64,000 nt of DNA from positions 1 through 64,000 of the forward strand of contig NZ_JAGIBG010000008.1 in NCBI RefSeq assembly GCF_017744435.1, given 5' to 3'. The notes under the pieces were generated by a model. That model saw only the letters and a program-made list of their open reading frames with translations, made no database searches and was not told the DNA's origin. How positions within the stretch are numbered: the first letter of the stretch is position 1; every line of letters starts with the position of its first letter. The translations under genes were made by a program, and so were the position numbers. Below, piece after piece: positions 57,023-64,000 of the stretch. This stretch comes from Pseudomonas sp. Its GTDB lineage: Bacteria > Pseudomonadota > Gammaproteobacteria > Pseudomonadales > Pseudomonadaceae.

Positions 57023-58246
57023 TCAGAAGATCACCGCGCGCCGATGTTCTGCGGTCGCCACCACCTTGCCCCGCTTGAGCACCATCAACCGCGCTGGCAG
57101 GTCGAGAATCACATCGCTGACCGTCTGCGTGTCCACCAGCACCAGGTCGGCGTCGTTGCCCACCGCCAGGCCATAGTTGTGCAACCCCAAGGCCTTGGCC
57201 GGGCGGGTAGTGAGCATCGACAACACCGTGGCCTGGTCATCGGCGCCGCCCAGGTGGCAGGCCGGGAGGGCGAGTTGGGCGATGTTCAGCAAGTCGCCGG
57301 TGCCATACGGGGTGAATGCATTGCGAATGTTGTTGGTGGCCAGGCACACGTTCACCCCGCCATCGCGCAATGCCCGCACCGGGGTCAGGGTGCGCCGTAC
57401 ATTGTGGCTGTCGCCGCGGGCGCCCAGGTGCAGGTCGGTGGCCGGCAGGCACATCACGCTGATGTCGGCCTCGCGCAGCAGTTCGATGATGCGCGCCTGC
57501 CGCTCGGGCTCGACTGCGGCCAGGCTGGTCAGGTGGCCGACGCAGACGCGGCCTTGGTAGCCCTCGACGAGGGTGCGTCGGGCCACGTACTCGATGGTCA
57601 TCTGCTCGGCGTCATCGGCGAAGTCCTGGTGGAAGTCGATGTCCTTGCCGTAGCGCTTGGCCAGGTCGAAGACGAAGTCGATGTGATCGAAGGGGGATAC
57701 GTCGTTGTAGGGAATGCCGCCGACGACATCGGCGCCTTTTTCCATGGCCTCGACCATCATCGCCTTCATGCCCGGCAGTTTCAGGATGCCTTCCTGGGGG
57801 AACGCGACCACCTGGATGTCGATGATGTCGCGAAATTTCTCGCGCAGCTCCAGCACCACGTCGAAGCCGGTGAAGCCTTGCACCGGGTCGAACTCGGCAT
57901 GGGCGCGGACATGGGTGCTACCTGCCTGCACGAGGGCGCGCAGCACCTGGGTCGAACGTTCGAGGATGTCCTCGCGGGTCAGCGTCGGTTTGAGCGCGGC
58001 GGTGACTGCAATCGCTTCCTTCAGGGTGCCGGAGCGATTGGCCTTGCGCTGCATGACGTTGGCTTTCTCCAAGTGCAGGTGGCCTTCGACGAAGCCCGGA
58101 ATCAGCACATTGCCGTTGCCTTCGATTTCCTGCGCTGCCTGTGCGGCAATCGCCGGCGCGATCTGGGCGATCTTGCCGTCGTGCACGGCCACGTCCAGCA
58201 ACGGTTGCGCGTCATCGATGCGCACGTTTCGAAAGATGAGATCCAT
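57023..58246 (-). CDS. Cytosine-deaminase-like amidohydrolase of the cyn operon, altered active site
   Basis: A 407-residue amidohydrolase-superfamily protein. Metal ligands are visible in FVEGHLHLEKA, DFHQDFADD and CVGHLTSL. Where E. coli CodA has the catalytic Asp in GHDD, this protein reads ATNNIRNAF, with Asn replacing it. It lies 64 bp after cynS on the same strand, so it belongs to the cyanate operon. The substrate may be a cyclic urea or isocytosine-like compound that feeds cyanate or carbamate; that is inference. ATG at 58246 is favoured by the spacing from GAGGAG. Confidence 0.8.
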   Translation of the reverse strand: MDLIFRNVRIDDAQPLLDVAVHDGKIAQIAPAIAAQAAQEIEGNGNVLIPGFVEGHLHLEKANVMQRKANRSGTLKEAIAVTAALKPTLTREDILERSTQVLRALVQAGSTHVRAHAEFDPVQGFTGFDVVLELREKFRDIIDIQVVAFPQEGILKLPGMKAMMVEAMEKGADVVGGIPYNDVSPFDHIDFVFDLAKRYGKDIDFHQDFADDAEQMTIEYVARRTLVEGYQGRVCVGHLTSLAAVEPERQARIIELLREADISVMCLPATDLHLGARGDSHNVRRTLTPVRALRDGGVNVCLATNNIRNAFTPYGTGDLLNIAQLALPACHLGGADDQATVLSMLTTRPAKALGLHNYGLAVGNDADLVLVDTQTVSDVILDLPARLMVLKRGKVVATAEHRRAVIF

Positions 58247-58310
58247 GGGCATTGCTCCTCGCATTGGGTCGGGCCCGCCGCCCTCAGGCGGCGAGCCGGT
58301 TACAGCAGGA

Positions 58311-58781
58311 TCAGAACGGCTTGGTCGGCAGGTACTTGCCATCAAGGGTGATCACGGCGCGGGAGCCGCCTTCCGGGTCGTCGACCTTCTTCACGTCCAG
58401 CTTGAAGTTGATGGCGCTGATGATGCCGTCGCCGAACTTTTCGTGGACCAGTGCCTTCAGCGTGGTGCCGTAGACCTGCAGCATCTCGTAGAAGCGGTAG
58501 ATGGTCGGGTCGGTCGGGACGCCGTTCTGCATGCAGCCGCGGATCGGGATGGTCTGCAGCAAGGCGATGCCGTCAAGGTCGAGGCCGAGCTTGTCGCCCA
58601 CCACCTTGGCTGCGTCGGCGGGCAGCGGGTGCTGGCCGAGCAGGGCGGCGGTGACGAAGGCTTCGGAAAGGCCGGTGCCCTCGGTGATCTGGGCGTAGGA
58701 CAGGTCCTTGCGGGCCTTGGCCATGAGGATGACTTCGGTCAGGGCCTGGCGAACGCTCTGGGTAGCTTGCGACTGGATCAT
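58311..58781 (-). CDS. cynS: Cyanase (cyanate hydratase)
   Basis: A 156-residue enzyme, exactly the family length, that turns cyanate plus bicarbonate into ammonia and CO2 via carbamate. The catalytic residues Arg96 and Glu99 (YRFYEM) and Ser122 are in the expected positions. It lies 29 bp after cynT, which recycles the bicarbonate. It is controlled by the divergent cynR. Confidence 0.97.
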   Translation of the reverse strand: MIQSQATQSVRQALTEVILMAKARKDLSYAQITEGTGLSEAFVTAALLGQHPLPADAAKVVGDKLGLDLDGIALLQTIPIRGCMQNGVPTDPTIYRFYEMLQVYGTTLKALVHEKFGDGIISAINFKLDVKKVDDPEGGSRAVITLDGKYLPTKPF

Positions 58782-58810
58782 GGGGTTATCTCCGTGGGTG
58801 GAAAGCAGGG

Positions 58811-59470
58811 TCAGGCAACGTGCCTGGCTTGATGGAAAACGGCGTGTACCTCGGGGTTGTCGGCGAGGGACACGAAGCTGTTGGTGCGGCCGTCGAAGGC
58901 GTCGATGCGGCCGCTCTCGATGTCGTAGATCCAGCCGTGCAGGGTCACCCGACCTTCTTCGAGGGCCAGGCGCACCGACGGGTGGGTCTGGATATTGGCC
59001 AGTTGGGCGATGACGTTCTCGCGCACCATGGCCGCAACCTTGGTCGGCTGGTCCGGGTGCTGGCGGGCTTCGTTGACCACCCGGGCGGAGTCGGCGTAGC
59101 GCAGCCAGCCGGCAACGGCGGGCATGTGCTCCAGGCACTTGCAGGTGGCGATGGCGGTCATGGCGCCGCAGTCCGAGTGGCCGCAGATGACGATGTCGGC
59201 CACCTGCAGTGCTGCGACGGCGTATTCGACCGAGGCGGAAACGCCACCTGGCTCAGGGCCGTAGGAGGGCACGATATTGCCGGCGTTGCGGATGACGAAC
59301 AGGTCGCCGGGCTCGCGCTGGGTGACCAGCTCCGGCACCAGGCGGCTGTCGGAGCAGGAGATGAACAGCGCCCGTGGGCTTTGCTGGGTGGCCAGGTCCT
59401 TGAACAGCTTGACCCGCTCCGGGAAGGCGTCGCGCTGGAATTTCAGGAAACCGTCGATGATGTCTTTCAT
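58811..59470 (-). CDS. cynT: Beta-class carbonic anhydrase of the cyn operon
   Basis: A 219-residue beta-carbonic anhydrase. Zinc ligands Cys39, His98 and Cys101 and the Asp41-Arg43 pair (SCSDSR, GHSDCG) are intact. In the cyn operon it returns CO2 made by cyanase to bicarbonate, preventing bicarbonate loss. It is promoter-proximal and starts 111 bp from the divergent cynR gene. Confidence 0.96.
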   Translation of the reverse strand: MKDIIDGFLKFQRDAFPERVKLFKDLATQQSPRALFISCSDSRLVPELVTQREPGDLFVIRNAGNIVPSYGPEPGGVSASVEYAVAALQVADIVICGHSDCGAMTAIATCKCLEHMPAVAGWLRYADSARVVNEARQHPDQPTKVAAMVRENVIAQLANIQTHPSVRLALEEGRVTLHGWIYDIESGRIDAFDGRTNSFVSLADNPEVHAVFHQARHVA

Positions 59471-59523
59471 GGCTGCTGCCTCAGTGTCGCGGTGTGTTGA
59501 AGCAGAGATTACGGAGCGTGTGG

Positions 59524-59572
59524 CATAAGGTAAAAGTCTCATTTATGATGGCTACCATCAGATTATCTTATG
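59524..59572. promoter_or_regulatory. Nested inverted repeats in the cynT-cynR divergent promoter
   Basis: An outer inverted repeat (CATAAGGTAA at 59524-59533 with TTATCTTATG at 59563-59572, 9 of 10 matches) surrounds GATGG-CTA-CCATC (59547-59559). Probable CynR binding region covering both promoters. Confidence 0.65.
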
Positions 59573-59581
59573 TGAATAGCC

Positions 59582-60469
59582 ATGCTTGCCCGACACATCC
59601 AGTACTTCCTCGCCGTAGCGGCGCACCACAGCTTCACCAAGGCCGCAACGGCCCTGCATGTGTCTCAGCCAGCGTTGTCGCAACAGGTCCGCCAGCTGGA
59701 GGAAAGCCTGGGTGCACAGTTGTTCGATCGCTCGGGGCGTACCACGCGGTTGACCGATGCCGGGGAGGTCTACCTGGCCTATGCGCGCCGGGCCGCGCAG
59801 GAACTGGAAGAAGCCAGGCGCGCCATTCATGACGTGAGCGACCTCAGCCGCGGTTCGCTGCGGGTGGCGGTGACGCCGACGTTCACCACGTACCTGGTCG
59901 GCCCCTTGGTCGAGGCGTTCCACAATCGCTATGGGAACATCACCCTGAACGTGCGTGAAATGTCCCAGGAGCGCATGGAAACGCTGCTGCTCGCGGATGA
60001 GCTGGACGTGGGGATCGCCTTCGAGGGCGCCCAGGCCCAGGACATCGAGGCCAGCCCGCTGCTGGTCGAGACGTTGGCGTTGGTGGTCAACCGCCGCCAC
60101 CCCTTGGCCCAGGCAGCGTCCATCGGGCTGGAGGCCTTGAGCGCAGAATCGTTGGTGCTGCTCAGCGGCGAGTTTGCTACCCGCGAACAGATCGACCGCT
60201 TCTGCCAGCAACATGGCATTCACCCGCAGGTGCGGATGGAAGCCAACACCATCAGCGCGGTGACCGAGATCGTGCGCCGCACGACCCTGTCGACCCTGCT
60301 GCCTGCGACCATCGCGCTGGCCCATGACGACCTGGCCGCCATTGCCCTAGACCCGGTCCGCCTGCAGCGCACGGCTGTGCTGATGCAGCGCAAGGGCGCC
60401 TATCAGAGCGCTGCGGCGCGGGTGTTCGTCGAGATGGCTACACAGGTGGCTGCGCAATTGGGCAGTTGA
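59582..60469 (+). CDS. cynR: LysR-family regulator CynR
   Basis: A 295-residue LysR protein ([26 protein letters not shown]) closely matching CynR in length and in its place divergent from cynT-cynS. It should activate the cyn operon in response to cyanate and repress itself. A nested inverted repeat between the genes is the likely binding region. It ends 17 bp before the convergent DUF2878 gene. Confidence 0.9.
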   Translation: MLARHIQYFLAVAAHHSFTKAATALHVSQPALSQQVRQLEESLGAQLFDRSGRTTRLTDAGEVYLAYARRAAQELEEARRAIHDVSDLSRGSLRVAVTPTFTTYLVGPLVEAFHNRYGNITLNVREMSQERMETLLLADELDVGIAFEGAQAQDIEASPLLVETLALVVNRRHPLAQAASIGLEALSAESLVLLSGEFATREQIDRFCQQHGIHPQVRMEANTISAVTEIVRRTTLSTLLPATIALAHDDLAAIALDPVRLQRTAVLMQRKGAYQSAAARVFVEMATQVAAQLGS

Positions 60470-60486
60470 ACCTTGCGTCGCTTTGG

Positions 60487-60972
60487 TCAGCCTCGTGCGG
60501 CGAAGCGCAAGGCCAGCGGCAGTGCCAATGCCCAGACCGGCGCCAGGACCAGCGCGGTCTCCAGTCGCCCCAGTGGCAGCCCGACACCCGCCAGTCGGGC
60601 GCCGGCCAGGTAAGCCAACGGGCCACCGAACAGGCCCAGCAGCACCGCGAGCCACGCGGGTTGGCCGAGCCCTGCCAGGCTATGACGCATGCCACTGGCC
60701 AACACCAGCCACAGCAGTGCCAGCCAAGGCGGTAGCGGCCTCGGGTTGAAGCTGAACACACCGAACATGCCCAAGGTGCTGTCCAGCAGGCAGCCAGCCA
60801 CCGCGACCCACAGCAGCACGCGCAGCTCACCGCTTGGGCTCAGCCACAGGTGCAGCAGCAGGCCGATCACCACCATGAGCAACAGCCAGGGCCGGTGCGC
60901 GCCCAGCACACACAGCCACCAGCCGGCCTGCAGCCACAGCGCATTGCCCAGCAGCCAGCCACGGCGGCCCAT
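60487..60972 (-). CDS. DUF2878 inner-membrane protein
   Basis: A 161-residue protein with about five hydrophobic segments (WWLCVLGAHRPWLLLMVVIG, LLWVAVAGCLLDSTLGMFGV). DUF2878 genes regularly accompany cyclopropane-synthase-like genes. Its ATG lies 2 bp after the stop of that gene, so it is the fourth gene of the lipid-modification operon. Exact role unknown; a lipid-handling function is suspected. Confidence 0.82.
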   Translation of the reverse strand: MGRRGWLLGNALWLQAGWWLCVLGAHRPWLLLMVVIGLLLHLWLSPSGELRVLLWVAVAGCLLDSTLGMFGVFSFNPRPLPPWLALLWLVLASGMRHSLAGLGQPAWLAVLLGLFGGPLAYLAGARLAGVGLPLGRLETALVLAPVWALALPLALRFAARG

Positions 60973-60974
60973 GT

Positions 60975-62234
60975 TCAGGCGCCCGGTAGCGGCGCCCGCC
61001 GCGCCTTGGGCCCGGCCCACAGCATCTGGGCCACGCCGATGGTCCGTTCCTCGAAGCCGCCCTGGCAATAGCACAGGTAGAACTCCCACAGGCGCTGGAA
61101 GGTGTCGTCGTACCCGAGCCTGCTCAGCTCCGCACGCGAATGGCGCAGGTTGTCGCGCCAATGGCGCAATGTGCGCGCATAGTCCTGGCCGAAATCCTCG
61201 AGGTGCACCAGGTTCAGTGCGGTCTGGCGGCTGGCGGTGTCGAGCAGGACGCTCAGCGAGGGCAGGGTGCCGCCGGGGAAGATGTAGCGCTGGATGAAGT
61301 CCACCGAGCGCCGGGCCTGGGTGTAGCGCTGGTCGCGGATGGTGATGGCTTGCAGCAGCATCAGGCCGTCGTCCTTGAGCAGCGCGGCGCACTGGCGGAA
61401 GTAGGTGGGCAGGTAGCGGTGGCCGACGGCCTCGATCATCTCGATGGACACCAGCTTGTCGAAGCGCCCGCGCAGGTCGCGGTAGTCTTCGTGCAGCACG
61501 GTGACCAACCGCTCCAGGCCCAGCGCCTTGACCCGCTGCAAGGTGTGGGCGTGCTGCGCGGCGGAGAGGGTGGCGGTGGTGACCCGGCAGCCGTGGTGCA
61601 AGGCCGCGTGGATGGCCAGGCTGCCCCAGCCGCTGCCGATTTCCAGCAGGTGTTCGCCGCTCTTGAGTTCGAGCCGCTGGCAGATCTGCCGGAGCTTGTT
61701 CGACTGGGCCTGCTCCAGGCTCTGCTCGGCACTGTCGAACCGCGCGGCGGAATACATCATGGTCGGATCGAGCAGCCGCTCGAACAGCGCATTGCCCAGG
61801 TCGTAGTGGGCCAGGATGTTGCGCCGCGCACCGCGCCGGCTGTTGCGGTTGAAGCGGTGCAGCAGGCGCAGGGCCGGGCGCGCCAGGCGGGCCAGGCCGC
61901 CTTCCATGGCGTCCAGCACGTCGAGGTTGGCGACGAACAGCCGGGTCACCGCGGCCAGGTCCGGGCTGCGCCAGTAGCCGTGGATGTAGCCTTCGCCCGC
62001 GCCGATCGAGCCATTGCCGGCCACCAGGCCCCAGGCGGCCTCGTCGACAATTTCCACTTCCGCGTAGAGCGGGCTGGCGACATCGCCAAAGGTCCATTGC
62101 CGGCCCTGGCTGATCAGGCGCAGATGGCCACGGCTCAGCCGACGCAACTGCGCCAGCACTGCGCGCCGGGCCAGGCCGCCGAGCAGCGGCGCGATGCCGG
62201 CCGATTTGCTAATGCTCAAGGTCGGTTCGGACAT
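60975..62234 (-). CDS. Cyclopropane-fatty-acid-synthase-like SAM methyltransferase
   Basis: A 419-residue S-adenosylmethionine-dependent lipid methyltransferase of the CFA-synthase/UfaM group. The SAM-binding motif LEIGSGWGSLAIHAA and EMIEAVGHRYLPTYF with the FIQRYIFPGG block are intact. It methylates a double bond in phospholipid acyl chains. GAGGAA supports the ATG at 62234, which overlaps the DUF1365 gene by 26 bp. The operon setting differs from housekeeping cfa. Confidence 0.88.
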   Translation of the reverse strand: MSEPTLSISKSAGIAPLLGGLARRAVLAQLRRLSRGHLRLISQGRQWTFGDVASPLYAEVEIVDEAAWGLVAGNGSIGAGEGYIHGYWRSPDLAAVTRLFVANLDVLDAMEGGLARLARPALRLLHRFNRNSRRGARRNILAHYDLGNALFERLLDPTMMYSAARFDSAEQSLEQAQSNKLRQICQRLELKSGEHLLEIGSGWGSLAIHAALHHGCRVTTATLSAAQHAHTLQRVKALGLERLVTVLHEDYRDLRGRFDKLVSIEMIEAVGHRYLPTYFRQCAALLKDDGLMLLQAITIRDQRYTQARRSVDFIQRYIFPGGTLPSLSVLLDTASRQTALNLVHLEDFGQDYARTLRHWRDNLRHSRAELSRLGYDDTFQRLWEFYLCYCQGGFEERTIGVAQMLWAGPKARRAPLPGA

Positions 62235-63021
62235 GGTCGGGTTCCTCGCGGATGGCTTGGCCAAGGGCCAGGTCGTGCTGGCTGACGGTGTGGTCGTGCA
62301 CGGGGGTGCGTTTGAGCAGCAGGCGCAGGGCTTGCCAGTAGATGCCGCTGACGGTGCGCAGGCTCATCCAGGGGAAAGCCAGCAGGTGCTGTTGCAGGCT
62401 GGCGCGGTCGAGCGGCTGGCGCTGCACGGCAAGGTTCGCTGCGAACACCGGGTGCCCGGCGCGCCAGTTTTCCATGTGCACACGCACGCGCTGCCCGTCG
62501 ACGGCGAAGCGCAGCCGGTAGTCCATGTCCATCGGCATGAACGGCGAGACGTGGAAGGCCTTGGCCACGGTATATGGCCGGGTCAGGTCGCCTTGCACCG
62601 GCAGCACGTAGTGAAAGCGCTCGCGCCAAGGGGTGTTGCGCACTTCCAGCAGCACGGCCGCGACCTGCCCTTGGCGGTCGTGGCAGAAGTAGACGCTTAC
62701 CGGGTTGAACGACAGCCCCCAGCAGCGCAGTTGCGTCAGCAGGTGCACGGCGCCTTCGGGCACCTGCCCGGTGGCCTGGCCAACCAGCAGGCGCGCGGCC
62801 TCGACCAAGGGCATGCCTTGGCGGGTCAATGCGGGCAAGTAGTCGGTTTCGCGCCAGCACAACGGCGCCAGGCGCGAGCGGCCCAGCCAGCGGGAGAGGC
62901 TGAGCAGGCGCGGCAGTTCGTCGAGGTCCAGGTAGAACAGGCCGATGCGGTAGCGGAACGCGTGGGGCCTGGGCGTCAGGCGCCGGTGGCTGAGCCAGCC
63001 GTGGCACAGGCTGCTGTTCAC
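62209..63021 (-). CDS. DUF1365 protein
   Basis: A 270-residue DUF1365 protein (LFYLDLDELPRLLSLSRWLG, FNPVSVYFCHDRQGQ, AKAFHVSPFMPMDMDY). The family always co-occurs with CFA-like methyltransferases and an FAD oxidoreductase and is thought to act in the same fatty-acid modification. Start overlaps the upstream oxidoreductase stop by 4 bp (ATGA) and its end overlaps the methyltransferase start, so the three are translated together. Confidence 0.88.
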   Translation of the reverse strand: MNSSLCHGWLSHRRLTPRPHAFRYRIGLFYLDLDELPRLLSLSRWLGRSRLAPLCWRETDYLPALTRQGMPLVEAARLLVGQATGQVPEGAVHLLTQLRCWGLSFNPVSVYFCHDRQGQVAAVLLEVRNTPWRERFHYVLPVQGDLTRPYTVAKAFHVSPFMPMDMDYRLRFAVDGQRVRVHMENWRAGHPVFAANLAVQRQPLDRASLQQHLLAFPWMSLRTVSGIYWQALRLLLKRTPVHDHTVSQHDLALGQAIREEPDHVRTDLEH

Positions 63022-64000
63022 AGCGTTTCTCCAAAGCGCCTGGCGACCGTCAGTGCACTGAGCACGCCGTCTTCGTGAAAGCCATTGGCCCAGTAGGCAC
63101 CACAGTAGTAGCTGTGCAGCGGGCCCTGCAGTTCGCCCTGACGGGCCTGGGCGGCCAGCGCGGCAAGGCTGTACTGCGGGTGCGCGTACTCGAAGCGGGC
63201 AATGATTTGCGCCGGGTCGACCATCGCGGTCTGATTGAGGCTGACACAGAAAGTGACCGGTGCCTCGATGCCCTGCAGGATGTTCATCGCGTAGGTGAGT
63301 GCAGCGGGGGCCTGTTCGCTGCCGCCCAGGCGGTAGTTCCAGCTGGCCCAGGCCCTGCGCCGGCGCGGCAGCAGGCGGGTGTCGGTGTGCAGCACTACGT
63401 CGTTGCTGGCATAGCGGATGGCGCCGAGGATCGCCTGCTCCTGCTCGCTGGGGCTGCCCAGCAGTGCCAGGGCCTGGTCGCTGTGGCAGGCGAAGACCAC
63501 CTTGTCGAAGCGTTCGCTGCCGCCTGCCCAGGCCACGCTCACGCCTTCATCGTCGCGGTTCACCCGTTGCACCGGGCAGTTCAGCCGGATGCGTTCGGTA
63601 AAGGGCCGGCACAGCGGTGCCAGGTAACTGCATGAACCGCCCTCGATCACCCGCCATTGCGGGCGCTGGTTGACTGACAGCAAGCCGTGGTTGCGGCAGA
63701 AGCGCACGAAGAACTGCAACGGAAAATGCAGCATGTCGGCCCGTGACATCGACCAGATGGCCGAGCCCATGGGCACGATGTAATGCTCGATGAAGCGTTG
63801 ACCGTAACCATTGTCGTGCAAGTAATCGCCCAGGGTGGTCGCGCCATCGATGCGTTGCTGGTCGAGGTCGGCCAGTGACTGGCGGTTGAAACGCAACACA
63901 TCGCGCAGCATGCCCCAGAAGCCTGGCGACAACAGGTTGCGGCGCTGGGCAAACAGGCTGCGCAGGTCATGCCCGTTGTACTCGAAACCGGTTCGCGGGT
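63018..64000 (-). CDS. FAD-dependent oxidoreductase of the lipid operon (runs off right edge)
   Basis: About 327 C-terminal residues lie in the window; the FAD-binding N-terminus is outside. Visible are EYNGHDLRSLFAQRRNLLSP, FVRFCRNHGLLSVNQRPQWR and VVFACHSDQALALL, typical of the amine-oxidase-like NAD(P)/FAD family encoded beside DUF1365 and CFA-like methyltransferases. In Rhodobacter the homologous trio belongs to the sigma-E/ChrR singlet-oxygen regulon and contributes to furan fatty acid synthesis. A similar role here is inferred. Confidence 0.85.
   Translation of the reverse strand, partial: PRTGFEYNGHDLRSLFAQRRNLLSPGFWGMLRDVLRFNRQSLADLDQQRIDGATTLGDYLHDNGYGQRFIEHYIVPMGSAIWSMSRADMLHFPLQFFVRFCRNHGLLSVNQRPQWRVIEGGSCSYLAPLCRPFTERIRLNCPVQRVNRDDEGVSVAWAGGSERFDKVVFACHSDQALALLGSPSEQEQAILGAIRYASNDVVLHTDTRLLPRRRRAWASWNYRLGGSEQAPAALTYAMNILQGIEAPVTFCVSLNQTAMVDPAQIIARFEYAHPQYSLAALAAQARQGELQGPLHSYYCGAYWANGFHEDGVLSALTVARRFGETL

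Overview
The window reads as an accessory-rich chromosomal segment of a fluorescent Pseudomonas, most likely of the P. putida group. The basis is the high GC content, dense LysR/sigma-54 regulation, a REP palindrome pair of the type common in P. putida intergenic DNA, and gene sets familiar from pseudomonads (GcsR-controlled glycine cleavage, phnWX, cyn operon, MesX/MesD). No rRNA, tRNA, CRISPR array or complete insertion sequence was seen. Both ends cut through genes: an aldehyde dehydrogenase on the left and an FAD oxidoreductase on the right.

Layout. 1-6.3 kb: a 2-aminoethylphosphonate (AEP) catabolic block (phnW, GlpT-like transporter, phnX, aldehyde dehydrogenase, plus an FAD amine oxidase and a divergent LysR gene) with an identical 20-bp operator-like sequence in front of both promoters. 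6.4-9.9 kb: a PotF-like binding protein, a SpuC-like transaminase and a LuxR-type regulator. 9.9-13.6 kb: a bufferin-type copper-buffering peptide operon (bufA-bufB-bufC-doxX) divergent from its ECF sigma/DUF1109 anti-sigma pair, with two exact GTAACC-N16-CGAA promoter matches. 13.7-17.3 kb: a folate-independent methionine synthase locus (mesX, mesD, flavin reductase, metR) preceded by a perfect MetR box. 17.3-24.4 kb: a LysR gene and a divergent operon with a ureohydrolase, aldehyde dehydrogenase, 59-residue single-TM protein, NCS1 permease and GMC alcohol dehydrogenase; I infer catabolism of a guanidino-type alcohol or similar compound. 24.8-33.8 kb: glycine/serine utilisation (cycA, gcsR, gcvH, gcvP, glyA) with three GcsR-type palindromes and a sigma-54 promoter; a REP pair and a lipoyl synthase gene occupy the place where sdaA and gcvT lie in P. 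aeruginosa.

33.8-42.7 kb is a patchy accessory region: Gfa, a class V aminotransferase, an unknown 156-residue protein, a lipase-like lipoprotein, a DUF5675-like/lysozyme-like fusion, an alpha/beta hydrolase, a frameshifted amidase coupled to a TIG-domain membrane protein, AT-rich non-coding DNA and a gene remnant. 42.7-57 kb holds ordinary small transcription units: isochorismatase/pirin with LysR, outer-membrane proteins, a K+ channel, a PotE-like antiporter translationally coupled to a periplasmic binding protein, a POT peptide transporter, an M20 amidohydrolase with LysR, and an SDR with LysR. 57-60.5 kb: a cyanate operon (cynR divergent from cynT-cynS plus a cytosine-deaminase-like amidohydrolase whose usual catalytic Asp is replaced). 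60.5-64 kb: a lipid-modification operon (FAD oxidoreductase, DUF1365, cyclopropane-type methyltransferase, DUF2878).

The common theme is scavenging of small nitrogen, phosphorus and one-carbon compounds, each under its own local regulator. Assignments rest on reading translated sequence, motifs and context; no database search was run.
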